Source: an uncultured Litoreibacter sp.
Lineage (GTDB): Bacteria > Pseudomonadota > Alphaproteobacteria > Rhodobacterales > Rhodobacteraceae
Assembly (NCBI GenBank): GCA_947493265.1
Contig: CANLQL010000004.1
Location: 1 to 64,000 of the forward strand
DNA length: 64,000 bases
Direction: 5' to 3'
The notes under the pieces are model-generated. The model had not been told where the DNA came from and searched no databases. It saw only the letters and a program-made list of their open reading frames with translations. Made by a program: the position numbers and the translations under genes. Positions 20,854 through 29,870 of this stretch are shown here, piece after piece. Position 1 is the first letter of the stretch. Each line of letters starts with the position of its first letter.

Positions 20854-22188
20854 ATGAGCGAGTGGCTAGCCAATCATCCCGAAATCACCTCGGTTCGGAC
20901 GGCGATTTGCGACCTGAACGGTCAAGCGCGCGGCAAAAGGCAACCGATCAAATTCGCCCAGAAATTGGATCAAGGCGGCGCGCGTATGCCGCTTTCCGTG
21001 TTGAATGTCGATATTCGTGGTGAAGATATCGTGGACAGCCCGCTGGTCTTTGCATCTGGCGATGCCGACGGCGTTTTGAACCCGACGGAGCGTGGATATC
21101 TTCCGATCCCATGGCTCAAAACCCCGGCGGCGTTGCTGCCCATGTCGATGTATCTTGAAAATGGTGATCCTTTCCGTGGCGATCCACGGCACGCCCTCAG
21201 CGATATCGTGGCCCGGTATGCCAAAAAAGGGTGGCGTGTTGTGGTGGCCACAGAATTGGAGTTCTACCTGACAGAGAGTTCGGGACCCAGGTTGCAAGCC
21301 CCGGTTTCACCGCGTTCTGGAAAGCGGCGTGACGCAACTGACATCTTGTCCTTGTCAGCGCTTGATGCGTTTGATGATTTCTTTTCTGAGCTTTATGCGG
21401 CCTGCGACGCGATGGACATTCCCGCAGACAGTGCCAGTTCCGAAGGTGGAAAAGGTCAGTTTGAGATCAACCTGATGCACACGGACGATGCCTTAAAAGC
21501 CGCCGATGACGCCTGGCTTTTTAAGTTACTCGTCAAAGGGTTGGCCAAGAAACATGGGTTCGCAGCAAGCTTTATGGCCAAGCCTTATGACGACGGTGCC
21601 GGCACCGGTATGCATGTTCATTTCTCGGTCATCGACGCCAAGGGCAACAACGTTTTCAATGATGGTGGGACAAAGGGAACGGATTTGTTGTGTAACGCAG
21701 TTGCTGGATGTCTTTCGGCTATGTCAGGCTCAACACTGATCTTTGCCCCGCATGCCAACAGCTACGCGCGGTTTACTGCGGGCTCGCATGCACCGAACGG
21801 GCTGGCTTGGGGGTATGAGAACCGAACGACCGCGATCCGTATCCCTGCTGGTGATCCTGCAGCACGCCGGATCGAACACAGGGTCGCGGGAGGTGATGTG
21901 AACCCCTATCTGATCCTGTCGGCAATTTTGGGGGCCGCCATGCTAGGGATCGAAGATGACATGCAAGCCCCGGACCCTATCGCGGGAAATGCGTATTCCG
22001 CCGACCTGACGCGCCTGCCCGAAACTTGGTCTGACGCTCTGACAGCCTTTCAAAATGATCCGCTTCTGCCCCGAATATTCAACAAAACCCTTATCGAAAA
22101 TTTTGTAATGACGAAGACCCAGGAATTGTCCTATTTCGAGGACTTGGAAAGCTCGGAACAGGTGGATCTGTATTTTGACACTGTTTGA
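20854..22188 (+). CDS. Glutamine synthetase family protein (probable gamma-glutamyl-amine ligase)
   Basis: 444 residues. The catalytic beta-grasp and ATP-site segments of the glutamine synthetase superfamily are present: ATELEFYL (metal ligands), SSEGGKGQFEINLMHTDDAL, GTGMHVHFSV and GLAWGYENRTTAIRIPAG. The N-terminal domain with DLNGQARGKRQP resembles PuuA-type gamma-glutamylputrescine synthetases rather than the main GlnA, which usually follows glnB. It would ligate an amine to the gamma-carboxyl of glutamate using ATP. The next gene is a class I amidotransferase that could hydrolyse such products, followed by a DegT-type PLP enzyme. The amine substrate cannot be told from sequence. Confidence 0.88.
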   Translation: MSEWLANHPEITSVRTAICDLNGQARGKRQPIKFAQKLDQGGARMPLSVLNVDIRGEDIVDSPLVFASGDADGVLNPTERGYLPIPWLKTPAALLPMSMYLENGDPFRGDPRHALSDIVARYAKKGWRVVVATELEFYLTESSGPRLQAPVSPRSGKRRDATDILSLSALDAFDDFFSELYAACDAMDIPADSASSEGGKGQFEINLMHTDDALKAADDAWLFKLLVKGLAKKHGFAASFMAKPYDDGAGTGMHVHFSVIDAKGNNVFNDGGTKGTDLLCNAVAGCLSAMSGSTLIFAPHANSYARFTAGSHAPNGLAWGYENRTTAIRIPAGDPAARRIEHRVAGGDVNPYLILSAILGAAMLGIEDDMQAPDPIAGNAYSADLTRLPETWSDALTAFQNDPLLPRIFNKTLIENFVMTKTQELSYFEDLESSEQVDLYFDTV

Positions 22189-22209
22189 TACGAAATGCGG
22201 GAAAGCGCG

Positions 22210-22908
22210 ATGAAAATTGGTATTTTGGAATGCGGGCATACCAGCGACGAGGTTGCTGCAGAGCACGGGCATTTCCCAGACATGTTTTCGCGACTTCTTG
22301 ATGGATACGACTTCACCTATGCCAACTATGATGTTGAACATATGGAGTTTCCCAAAAGCGTGCATGCGTGCGACGGATGGCTATTAACCGGTTCGAAACA
22401 TGGCGCATATGACCGCGAACCGTTCATTCCACATCTCGAAAATTTCATTCGGGATTCCTACGCAGATAGCGTCCCGATGGTTGGTATTTGTTTCGGGCAC
22501 CAGATTATTGCGCAAGCGCTTGGCGGGAAGGTGGAGAAGTTCGCCGGCGGTTGGGGGCTCGGGCTGAACAGCTATGATTTTGAAAGTGTTGGTGAAGTTC
22601 AACTGAATGCCTGGCACCAAGATCAGGTCGTCGAAAAGCCCGCGGATGCCAAGCAGATCGCAAAGAATGAGTTCTGCGAAAACGCCGCGCTGCTTTATGG
22701 AAAGAAGGCTTTCACGCTTCAGCCGCATCCCGAATTCAACGGGGCGATTGTTGCGGCCTATACGAAGGCGAAACGCGGCACGCAAGACTATCCTGACGCT
22801 GGATTGGACGAAGCTTTTGCCCGCCACAAGCAGCCTGACAGCAACCACGTGATGGGCCGTCAAATCGCCAAGTTCTTCTTACAGGCGCACGGCGACAAAA
22901 GCGCATAG
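22210..22908 (+). CDS. Class I glutamine amidotransferase
   Basis: 232 residues from the ATG at 22210, preceded by GGGAAAG; an ATG at 22195 would add five residues but overlaps this site. The triad of class I amidotransferases is visible: Cys94 in VGICFGHQIIAQALGG and the His-Glu pair in LQPHPEFNGA. GWLLTGSKHGAYD is the preceding oxyanion strand. It is a free-standing hydrolase or transferase domain, 21 bp after the ligase gene. By analogy with PuuA-PuuD it may hydrolyse a gamma-glutamyl compound, but PuuD belongs to a different subgroup, so this is inference. Confidence 0.88.
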   Translation: MKIGILECGHTSDEVAAEHGHFPDMFSRLLDGYDFTYANYDVEHMEFPKSVHACDGWLLTGSKHGAYDREPFIPHLENFIRDSYADSVPMVGICFGHQIIAQALGGKVEKFAGGWGLGLNSYDFESVGEVQLNAWHQDQVVEKPADAKQIAKNEFCENAALLYGKKAFTLQPHPEFNGAIVAAYTKAKRGTQDYPDAGLDEAFARHKQPDSNHVMGRQIAKFFLQAHGDKSA

Positions 22909-23018
22909 CGCACCTCCAGGGTCTTTGCTGCAAAGAATTTGCGGGTTGGGTGCTATTCAACATGCAGTCCGCATGATACAGCTTTTCTGAAAGTTAATTT
23001 CGGATAAAGAGAAATCTC

Positions 23019-24200
23019 ATGCGTGATCTAACGTACGAAATCCCCAATCTTTACGCTGCAGAACCGATCCCAGACGCCGCGCGGGCCGCTATCGACGCGT
23101 TGCTAAGCAGTGGTGATCTGTTTCGCTATTCAGCCCCAAAAGATGCCCCGGTGTCGTTGCTGGAAGAAGACTTTGCGGATTTGATCGGCGCGCGCTACGC
23201 GCTTGCCGTTTCGTCTTGTTCGGCAGCCTTGTTCTTGTCGCTGAAAGCACTTGATCTGCCAAAAAATGCGCGCGTTCTTATCCCCGCATTCACCTTTGCC
23301 GCTGTTCCGTCGGCGGTAGTTCATGCCGACTGCGTTCCTGTTCTGGTCGAAGTGGATAACAGCTACCGGATCAATCTTACTGATTTTAAAGCGAAAATCA
23401 GTAGTGTCGATGCGATCCTGATTAGCCATATGCGCGGTCACACATCTGATATGGATGCTATCCTGAACTTGGCCGAGGAACATGGGCTTCCCGTCGTTGA
23501 AGACGCGGCGCATTCCCTTGGAACCACCTGGAACGGTCAAAACATCGGCACTTTGGGCCGGATTGGATGCTTTTCGTTTCAAAGCTACAAAATGATCAAC
23601 GCGGGCGAAGGTGGGATCATGATAACCGACGATCCAGACCTGTTCGCGCGGGCCGTTATCATGTCGGGCGCCTATGAACACACTTGGAAAAAACATGCGA
23701 AAATCGGGGAGATCGGTGCGAAATGGCAGAATAAATTGCCGTTATACAACATGCGAATGCAAAACCTGTCCGCGACGGTGATCCGTCCCCAATTGCCGGA
23801 ATTGGCACGCCGGGTTCGCGACGGGCGACGAAACCACGACTTTGTTGCCAAGAACCTTACCGCCAGCGGACATTTTCACGTGCCTGCCCCGCTAGATGGC
23901 GAGTTGAGAGCGCCCGACTCTATCCAATTCACGTTGCTTGATTTCACAGACGCTCAAACGCATCGCTTTCTCGAAGCTGCGACCGCCAATGGGGTTCCGG
24001 CCTCGGTCTTTGGTCTGAGCAAGGATAATGCGCGGGCATTTTGGAATTGGCAGTTCTTGGAGGAAACACCTGAGCTGCCCTTGACCCGCGCAATGTTAAT
24101 GCGGGCTTGTGACGTGCGTCTCCCGGCACGACTGCAAATCAGTGATCTAGAGTTTGTCGCAACAGCTTTGATTGCGGCGGCATCTGCTGCAAAAGCCTAG
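23019..24200 (+). CDS. DegT/DnrJ/EryC1-type PLP aminotransferase
   Basis: 393 residues. Fold type I PLP enzyme of the sugar-aminotransferase family: the cofactor-phosphate region AVSSCSAALFLSLKAL, PAFTFAAVPSAV, VVEDAAHSLGTTW with the PLP-ring Asp, and the Schiff-base Lys191 in FSFQSYKMINAGEGG. The usual HLYG segment of DegT proteins is replaced by ISHMRGHTSDMD. No nucleotide-sugar genes are nearby, so a sugar substrate is doubtful; the neighbours are a gamma-glutamyl ligase and an amidotransferase. A relative with the same SHMRGH signature is at 54170-55417. Its stop codon TAG lies in a CTAG shared with the converging LysR gene. Confidence 0.88.
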   Translation: MRDLTYEIPNLYAAEPIPDAARAAIDALLSSGDLFRYSAPKDAPVSLLEEDFADLIGARYALAVSSCSAALFLSLKALDLPKNARVLIPAFTFAAVPSAVVHADCVPVLVEVDNSYRINLTDFKAKISSVDAILISHMRGHTSDMDAILNLAEEHGLPVVEDAAHSLGTTWNGQNIGTLGRIGCFSFQSYKMINAGEGGIMITDDPDLFARAVIMSGAYEHTWKKHAKIGEIGAKWQNKLPLYNMRMQNLSATVIRPQLPELARRVRDGRRNHDFVAKNLTASGHFHVPAPLDGELRAPDSIQFTLLDFTDAQTHRFLEAATANGVPASVFGLSKDNARAFWNWQFLEETPELPLTRAMLMRACDVRLPARLQISDLEFVATALIAAASAAKA

Positions 24201-25168
24201 TGGTCGGTAACTTTCATCTGGCCCTTCAGCCACGGCATCCGCGCATAAGACAGCTCTGCGATTTCGCTTTGAAGAAGCGGTCTTAGAGTCTCGGCCAGAC
24301 GCTCCGGGATGTTTTGCAACGCACCTTTTCGCGCAACAAGGGAGATTTGCCGGGTCAGCGGTTCAAACGGAAGCTCCAGCAGATCGACCCGATCAATAAA
24401 CCGCTTTGCCCGCAATACGCCCAATGGGGTCAGGATGGTCCAGCCCTCGCCGCGGGCCACCATCGCCATGATCGCGTGATAGCTGTCCAACTCGAACCGC
24501 GTGGACACGGTCATATTCTGGCGCGCCAGATGCGAAGCAATCAACCGCCCCATATAGTGGCGCGGTGTGTATTGGATCAGCGGCGCTGCCCGCAGTTGAT
24601 TGGCAACGGACTTGCCCTCTCGAACCATCCGGCGCGGGGTCACAACCACGAACGGATCTTCAAGTAACGAGAAGACTTCGAAAGACGGATGCAATGCGCC
24701 AGGATCCGCGGCAACTGCGATATCAATCGCGCGGGATTCCAACATATCAAACAGCTTGTGGCTTGGACCGGTTTCTAAAGTGAACTGGGCATTGGGCATG
24801 TCTTCAGCAAGACGCGTCAAAAGTGCGGGCGTCACATCAGCATCGAAATCTTCAATCATTCCAAGGCGTAAGCGGACCCGCGACGCCATGTCTTGCACCG
24901 CCAAATCAGAGGTTGCCTGCGCCGCTTCGTTCAAGATGGTTTGTGCACGGCGCAGAAAGATCGCACCTGCGTCTGTCAAAGGCATCGGGCGCTCTGCCCG
25001 TTCAAGCAGCTTTGCACCTAGCGCAGCTTCCAGGTTCGACAGCTGCTGGCTTACAGTTGATGCGCTGGCCCCCAAACGCCGGGCGGTCGCTGTGATCGAC
25101 GCCTCTTCTGCAGCGATCGCGAAAATTTCCATCTGCCAAAGCGTGATTTTCCCAGGTGCATCGACCAA
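24197..25168 (-). CDS. LysR-family transcriptional regulator
   Basis: 323 residues. The N-terminal winged helix-turn-helix is clear (MEIFAIAAEEASITATARRL, GASASTVSQQLSNLEAALG, LLERAERPMPLTDAGAIFL). The effector-binding domain follows (RLRLGMIEDFDADVTPALLT, FVVVTPRRMV). A TTG start at 25168 with AAGGA eight bases upstream fits best; ATG Met13 would cut into the first helix. It converges on the DegT-type gene with stops sharing CTAG. LysR proteins are often encoded divergent from their targets; here it is convergent, so control of the ligase-amidotransferase-DegT cluster is plausible but not shown. Confidence 0.92.
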   Translation of the reverse strand: MVDAPGKITLWQMEIFAIAAEEASITATARRLGASASTVSQQLSNLEAALGAKLLERAERPMPLTDAGAIFLRRAQTILNEAAQATSDLAVQDMASRVRLRLGMIEDFDADVTPALLTRLAEDMPNAQFTLETGPSHKLFDMLESRAIDIAVAADPGALHPSFEVFSLLEDPFVVVTPRRMVREGKSVANQLRAAPLIQYTPRHYMGRLIASHLARQNMTVSTRFELDSYHAIMAMVARGEGWTILTPLGVLRAKRFIDRVDLLELPFEPLTRQISLVARKGALQNIPERLAETLRPLLQSEIAELSYARMPWLKGQMKVTDH

Positions 25169-25242
25169 TACAAGTGTCCTTGTTTAAACTGGCAGCTTAC
25201 GGGGCTGCGATGCGCGCAAAACTACCGCAAGACTTGGCGTAA

Positions 25243-25271
25243 AAAAAGGCGTTCTGAATGAACGCCTTTTT
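25243..25271 (-). terminator. Rho-independent terminator of rpoD
   Basis: A 12-bp perfect inverted repeat (25243-25254 and 25260-25271, core aaggcgttc/gaacgcctt) with a 5-nt loop is flanked by A-runs on the left, giving a T-run after the stem on the minus strand. It lies 17 bp beyond the rpoD stop and is nearly symmetric, so it may also stop plus-strand transcription. Confidence 0.93.
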
Positions 25272-25288
25272 GGAAAGTGGCTCTTGGT

Positions 25289-27268
25289 TCACTGATCGAG
25301 GAACGAGCGCAATTTGCGCGACCGGCTCGGATGTTTCAGCTTGCGAAGCGCTTTTGCTTCGATTTGCCGGATCCGTTCCCGCGTAACGCTGAACTGCTGG
25401 CCCACTTCTTCAAGCGTATGATCGGTATTCATGCCGATCCCGAACCGCATCCGCAGAACACGCTCTTCCCGTGGGGTAAGTGACGACAGAACGCGGGTTG
25501 TGGTTTCTTTCAGGTTTTCCTGAATTGCACTGTCGAGCGGTAGAACAGCGTTCTTATCCTCAATGAAATCACCAAGTTGGCTGTCTTCCTCATCGCCAAT
25601 CGGCGTTTCCAGTGAAATCGGTTCTTTGGCGATTTTCATCACCTTGCGCACTTTTTCCAGCGGCATCTGCAGCTTTTCAGCCAATTCTTCCGGCGTCGGT
25701 TCACGGCCAATTTCGTGCAGCATTTGACGACCGGTCCGCACCAGTTTGTTGATCGTTTCGATCATGTGTACCGGAATACGAATTGTCCGGGCCTGATCCG
25801 CAATAGACCGCGTGATTGCCTGACGGATCCACCATGTCGCATAGGTAGAGAATTTGTAGCCACGGCGGTATTCGAACTTATCGACCGCTTTCATGAGGCC
25901 GATATTCCCTTCCTGAATCAAATCAAGGAATTGCAGGCCACGGTTCGTGTATTTCTTCGCAATCGAAATGACCAAGCGTAGGTTTGCCTCGACCATTTCT
26001 TTCTTGGCCTGGCGGGCTTCTTTTTCACCCTTCTGAACTTGCTGAACGATGCGGCGGTATTCGGTGATATCAACGCCGACATATTGACCGACCTGCGCCA
26101 TTTCGGCCCGCAAATCTTCAACCTTGTCGCGGGATTTTTCGATCAACGCGGTCCAGCCTCGGCCTGTTTTTTCTGCAATGCGGTCAACCCAGCCGGGGTC
26201 AAGCTCATAGCCACGGTATTCGTCGATAAATTCGCGGCGGTTAATCCGGGCTTGGTCGGCCAGCTTCACCATAGAGCTGTCAATCGACATGATCCGGCGG
26301 TTAATGCCGTATAGCTGGTCAATCAGTGCTTCGATCCGGTTGTTATGGAAATGGAGCGAGTTAACCAATTCGACCATCTCAAGCCGCAGCTTCTGGTAGG
26401 CTTTCTCCTCGGTTTTGGAGAAGCTCTCGTCATGGTTAATAGCAGCTGAAATCCGCAAATCCTGCATTTCCGCCAGCTTCATGTAGTCAGCGGCGATCAG
26501 GTCCAGCGTCTCAAGAACGCGTGGTTTCAGCGCAGCTTCCATCGCGGCAAGCGACATATTCGCCTGCTCATCCTCGTCGTCATCATCATCATTGGCGATC
26601 GGGTTGCCGTCGGCGTCTAGTTCCTGCTTTTCTTCTTTTTCCTCAGTCGCTTCCCCTGCCGGGGTCGCAACAACCTGTTCTTCTTCCTCACCGTCTTCAT
26701 CAAGTGAGTTGCCGAAGGTGGTTTCAAGGTCGATCACGTCGCGCAGCAGGATGTCTTCGCTAAGAAGCTCGTCGCGCCAAATCGTAATCGCTTGGAATGT
26801 CAGTGGGCTTTCGCAAAGCCCGGCAATCATCGTGTTACGCCCAGCCTCAATGCGTTTGGCAATCGCAATCTCACCCTCACGGCTGAGCAGTTCAACAGAC
26901 CCCATTTCGCGCAGGTACATCCGAACAGGATCGTCCGTGCGGTCCAGAACTTCCGTGGTTGAGCTGGCCAGAACAACGTCTTTGGCTTGATTGGCTTCGA
27001 CCAAATCCTTGGAGGTGCCGTCGTCTTCTTCAGCGTCCTCTTCTTCGATGATGTTGATCCCCATTTCGGACAACATCGACATCACGTCTTCGATTTGTTC
27101 TGAGGCAACCTGCTCAGGCGGCAGAACCTGGTTCAGCTGATCATAGGTGATGTAGCCACGGACCCGCGCTTCCGCGATCATTTTCTTGACCGCTGCCTGG
27201 CTCATATCAAGGCCATCGGCGGCGTCTTCGCGTTCCTGTTTCTGGTCGTCCGTATCTTTGGGGGCCAT
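25289..27268 (-). CDS. rpoD: Primary RNA polymerase sigma factor RpoD
   Basis: 659 residues. Region 1.1 at the N-terminus ([14 protein letters not shown]), an acidic insertion with a DDDDDEDEQ run between regions 1.2 and 2, then regions 2.1-2.4 ([40 protein letters not shown]), region 3 ([20 protein letters not shown]) and region 4.2 with the -35-binding helix-turn-helix ([20 protein letters not shown]). It is the housekeeping sigma70. The ATG at 27268 has AAGGAG in front. It follows dnaG by 78 bp, as in the classical macromolecular-synthesis arrangement but without rpsU. Confidence 0.98.
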   Translation of the reverse strand: MAPKDTDDQKQEREDAADGLDMSQAAVKKMIAEARVRGYITYDQLNQVLPPEQVASEQIEDVMSMLSEMGINIIEEEDAEEDDGTSKDLVEANQAKDVVLASSTTEVLDRTDDPVRMYLREMGSVELLSREGEIAIAKRIEAGRNTMIAGLCESPLTFQAITIWRDELLSEDILLRDVIDLETTFGNSLDEDGEEEEQVVATPAGEATEEKEEKQELDADGNPIANDDDDDEDEQANMSLAAMEAALKPRVLETLDLIAADYMKLAEMQDLRISAAINHDESFSKTEEKAYQKLRLEMVELVNSLHFHNNRIEALIDQLYGINRRIMSIDSSMVKLADQARINRREFIDEYRGYELDPGWVDRIAEKTGRGWTALIEKSRDKVEDLRAEMAQVGQYVGVDITEYRRIVQQVQKGEKEARQAKKEMVEANLRLVISIAKKYTNRGLQFLDLIQEGNIGLMKAVDKFEYRRGYKFSTYATWWIRQAITRSIADQARTIRIPVHMIETINKLVRTGRQMLHEIGREPTPEELAEKLQMPLEKVRKVMKIAKEPISLETPIGDEEDSQLGDFIEDKNAVLPLDSAIQENLKETTTRVLSSLTPREERVLRMRFGIGMNTDHTLEEVGQQFSVTRERIRQIEAKALRKLKHPSRSRKLRSFLDQ

Positions 27269-27346
27269 GGGATGCTCCTTGAAAGCGAATCAGTCGTCGA
27301 GTTTGACCGAATCATTAGCGCGAATCACAGCGATTCGCACCCTTGT

Positions 27347-29281
27347 TTACCTTCTTTTCTTTACCCAAACCTCACCATCGATCAGAGATTGCAGATATTC
27401 TGACATCGCACCGCGATCTTCTGATCCGTCGCTCTTGTCATCCATCTCGCTTCTGTTGGCGGCGTTTCTCGCCTCGGCAGCTTGGCCGACACGCCAGGTC
27501 AGTCCTTCGTCAGCAACACCTTGCAAATCTTCGACGGCATCCGCCACTTCGCGTTGAATACCGCGGCGTGCTTCCAGCTTCGCAAGTTCTTCCGCTAAGG
27601 TCATTCGTGTCAGGGTAAGTTCTGCGCCCGCCCGAACAGCGGGTGCAATTTGCACATGGCTCAGCGAGTAGAGCTTTTCAAGGGCATCGGACCCTACCTC
27701 GGCATCAAGAATATTGCGCAACCGGTCCGGTTCGGCTTCGTTGCTATGGCGCAAAAGCGCGGAAAGCAACATGCGGTGATCGTTGCCATGAAGATCAAGC
27801 GTTTCCAAATCTCCAATGAATTCAGATACTAAACCTGGATGCGCCACGAGAATTGCCAGAATCACGGCCTCGCGCACGCGCACCTCCACATCCGTGGATT
27901 GAGCCAAAAGGGAATTCTTCGTCGACGGTTTCGGCACGCCTTTTTCTGGAAAGTTTTTTGACCAGCCGCCAGATTTGCGCCCGCTTGACGGACGTCCTGC
28001 CTGAAACAGTTCCGTCCGCAGGCGTTTGATCTCAGCGGTGTAATGGTTTCGCAGGGACGGATCTGAAATCTTGTTCAGCGCTTCGCGCAGCGCTTTGTCC
28101 AAGGCGGCCTTGCGCTCCGGGCTGTCGAAATTGCCGCCTTCCGTTTCCCGTTGCCACAGCAAGTGAACGAGGGGCTTGGAGTTTTCGATCAATGACCTCA
28201 TCGCACCCGCGCCTTGCGTGCGGATCAAATCGTCTGGATCCTGGCCTTCTGGAAGGATGCAAAAACGCAACGATTGGCCGGCGTTTAACAGCGGCAAAGC
28301 CAGATCAATTAACCTTAATGCGGCGCGAAGCCCTGCTTTGTCCCCATCAAGTGCAATGATTGGCTCCGGAGAAATACGCCAAAGCAATTGAAGTTGGTTT
28401 TCCGTGACGGCGGTTCCAAGTGGGGCGACCGTTGCGTTGAAGCCAGCCAGCGTCATCGCGATGACGTCCATATAGCCTTCTGCCACAACCAACGGCTGGC
28501 CCTTACCTGACGCTTCCCGTGCGGGGCCGTGGTTGTAAAGACTTCGGCCTTTGTCAAACAATTCCGTCTCAGGAGAATTCAGGTATTTGGCGTTGTCGCT
28601 CGGATCCATTGCCCGGCCACCGAAGGCAATGCAGCGCCCACGCGGATCGCGGATTGGAAACATGATCCGGTCGCGAAACGTGTCATATGGCTTGCCCCCC
28701 TTTGTTGAGGGTTTGCAGAGGCCAGCTGCGAAAATCAGGTCTTCCTCGACACCCTTTGACGTCAAATGATCCCAAAGGTTCTGCCAACCCGGCGGCGCAA
28801 AGCCGATCTCAAACCGGTCCTGCCCGGCCTCGCCCAGTCCGCGCCCACTCAGGTAGTCGCGCGCAGTTCCGGCTACTGCTGTTTTCAGCTGCAGCCGGTA
28901 GAATTGCGTGGCTTGCTCCATTATGTCGGCCAAAACCGTCCGCCGGTCCGCCTTTTTCTGCGCCTGAGGGTCACGCGCGGGCATCTGCATTCCGGCCTCT
29001 CGTGCCAGAATCTCAACGGCCTCCATGAAGCTGACATTCTCGGTATCTTTGATGAAGCCAATCGCGTCGCCTTTGGCGTGACAACCGAAGCAATAATAAT
29101 ATCCCTTGCGATCATCCACATGAAAAGAAGCGGTTTTTTCCTGATGAAAGGGGCACGGTGCCCACATGTCCCCTTTGCCTTGGTTCGACTTGCGCGGATC
29201 CCAAATCACCTTCCGCCCCACAACTTGCGCGATGGAGGATCTCGAACGGAGTTCGTCAAGGAAACCGGGTGGCAGACTCAT
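27347..29281 (-). CDS. dnaG: DNA primase
   Basis: 644 residues from the ATG at 29281 (MSLPPGFLDELRSRSSIAQV). The N-terminal zinc-binding domain shows CPFH and CFGCHAKGDAIGF. The RNA polymerase core follows, with the TOPRIM motifs VVAEGYMDVIAM and ALDGDKAGLRAA, and YNHGPARE upstream. The C-terminal helicase-interaction region is less conserved. DnaG makes RNA primers for replication. It is 49 bp downstream of soxG on the same strand and upstream of rpoD. Confidence 0.97.
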   Translation of the reverse strand: MSLPPGFLDELRSRSSIAQVVGRKVIWDPRKSNQGKGDMWAPCPFHQEKTASFHVDDRKGYYYCFGCHAKGDAIGFIKDTENVSFMEAVEILAREAGMQMPARDPQAQKKADRRTVLADIMEQATQFYRLQLKTAVAGTARDYLSGRGLGEAGQDRFEIGFAPPGWQNLWDHLTSKGVEEDLIFAAGLCKPSTKGGKPYDTFRDRIMFPIRDPRGRCIAFGGRAMDPSDNAKYLNSPETELFDKGRSLYNHGPAREASGKGQPLVVAEGYMDVIAMTLAGFNATVAPLGTAVTENQLQLLWRISPEPIIALDGDKAGLRAALRLIDLALPLLNAGQSLRFCILPEGQDPDDLIRTQGAGAMRSLIENSKPLVHLLWQRETEGGNFDSPERKAALDKALREALNKISDPSLRNHYTAEIKRLRTELFQAGRPSSGRKSGGWSKNFPEKGVPKPSTKNSLLAQSTDVEVRVREAVILAILVAHPGLVSEFIGDLETLDLHGNDHRMLLSALLRHSNEAEPDRLRNILDAEVGSDALEKLYSLSHVQIAPAVRAGAELTLTRMTLAEELAKLEARRGIQREVADAVEDLQGVADEGLTWRVGQAAEARNAANRSEMDDKSDGSEDRGAMSEYLQSLIDGEVWVKKRR

Positions 29282-29330
29282 AGACAGCAATATCGGTGCG
29301 CACTGACCTAAAGTCTATGGGGCAGCGTCG

Positions 29331-29870
29331 TTATTGCGGAATTTCATCTTGCGCAGCGAGCGAAATCATCACCCCGTGCATTTCGTGGATAAGCGTTCGC
29401 GCAAACCCCCGAAACACCATCAGGTTAAACGCGTCTCCGTCCCGCCAGATCACCGCTTGCATATGACCAATCAAGGATCTGGCCACGTCACCTTCTGCAA
29501 GTACGTCCGCATCCAGCGGGCACAATCGCGCAAGCACATCGATTGCCGCAGCACCTGACAATCGCACGCTGCACCATGCATCCGATTGATCTGTTACCGC
29601 AGCCTTCAGTTTTGGTGGGTGGGCCCCGATTAGAAAATATTGTTCCCGCCCCGACCACAAAAGTGTTGCCTCGCCCGTAGATATTGATTTTCCGGGTGCA
29701 GGTAGCGCTAGTTTCAACGCCTTGCTCAGTGCGGCCGATACGCCTTTTTCGGCCTTACGATAGGGGGCAATAGACCAGATGGGCCCAAGGTCTACTGCAT
29801 CAAGTTGGCATTTACCTTCGCGGATCGGTAGGTCATCGGACCAAGGGGTTTCGGCATGAAGTTTAACCAC
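29331..29870 (-). CDS. soxG: Sarcosine oxidase gamma subunit
   Basis: 179 residues from the GTG at 29870, which has GGGGGGAA upstream and overlaps the soxA stop by 8 bp (GTGGTTAA); a longer upstream frame lies inside soxA and is not credible. The sequence matches the weakly conserved gamma subunit of heterotetrameric sarcosine oxidase, with a GCV_T-like pattern (SVRLSGAAAIDVLARLCPLD, VIWRDGDAFNLMVFRGFA). Identification leans on position behind soxBDA as well as on these segments. It is the last gene of the sox operon. Confidence 0.9.
   Translation of the reverse strand: MVKLHAETPWSDDLPIREGKCQLDAVDLGPIWSIAPYRKAEKGVSAALSKALKLALPAPGKSISTGEATLLWSGREQYFLIGAHPPKLKAAVTDQSDAWCSVRLSGAAAIDVLARLCPLDADVLAEGDVARSLIGHMQAVIWRDGDAFNLMVFRGFARTLIHEMHGVMISLAAQDEIPQ

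Noticed and set aside
22923-22935. CTTTGC-T-GCAAAG palindrome between the amidotransferase and DegT-type genes
   Set aside because: Short, without flanking promoter features; could be chance, and the 110-bp gap gives no further support.
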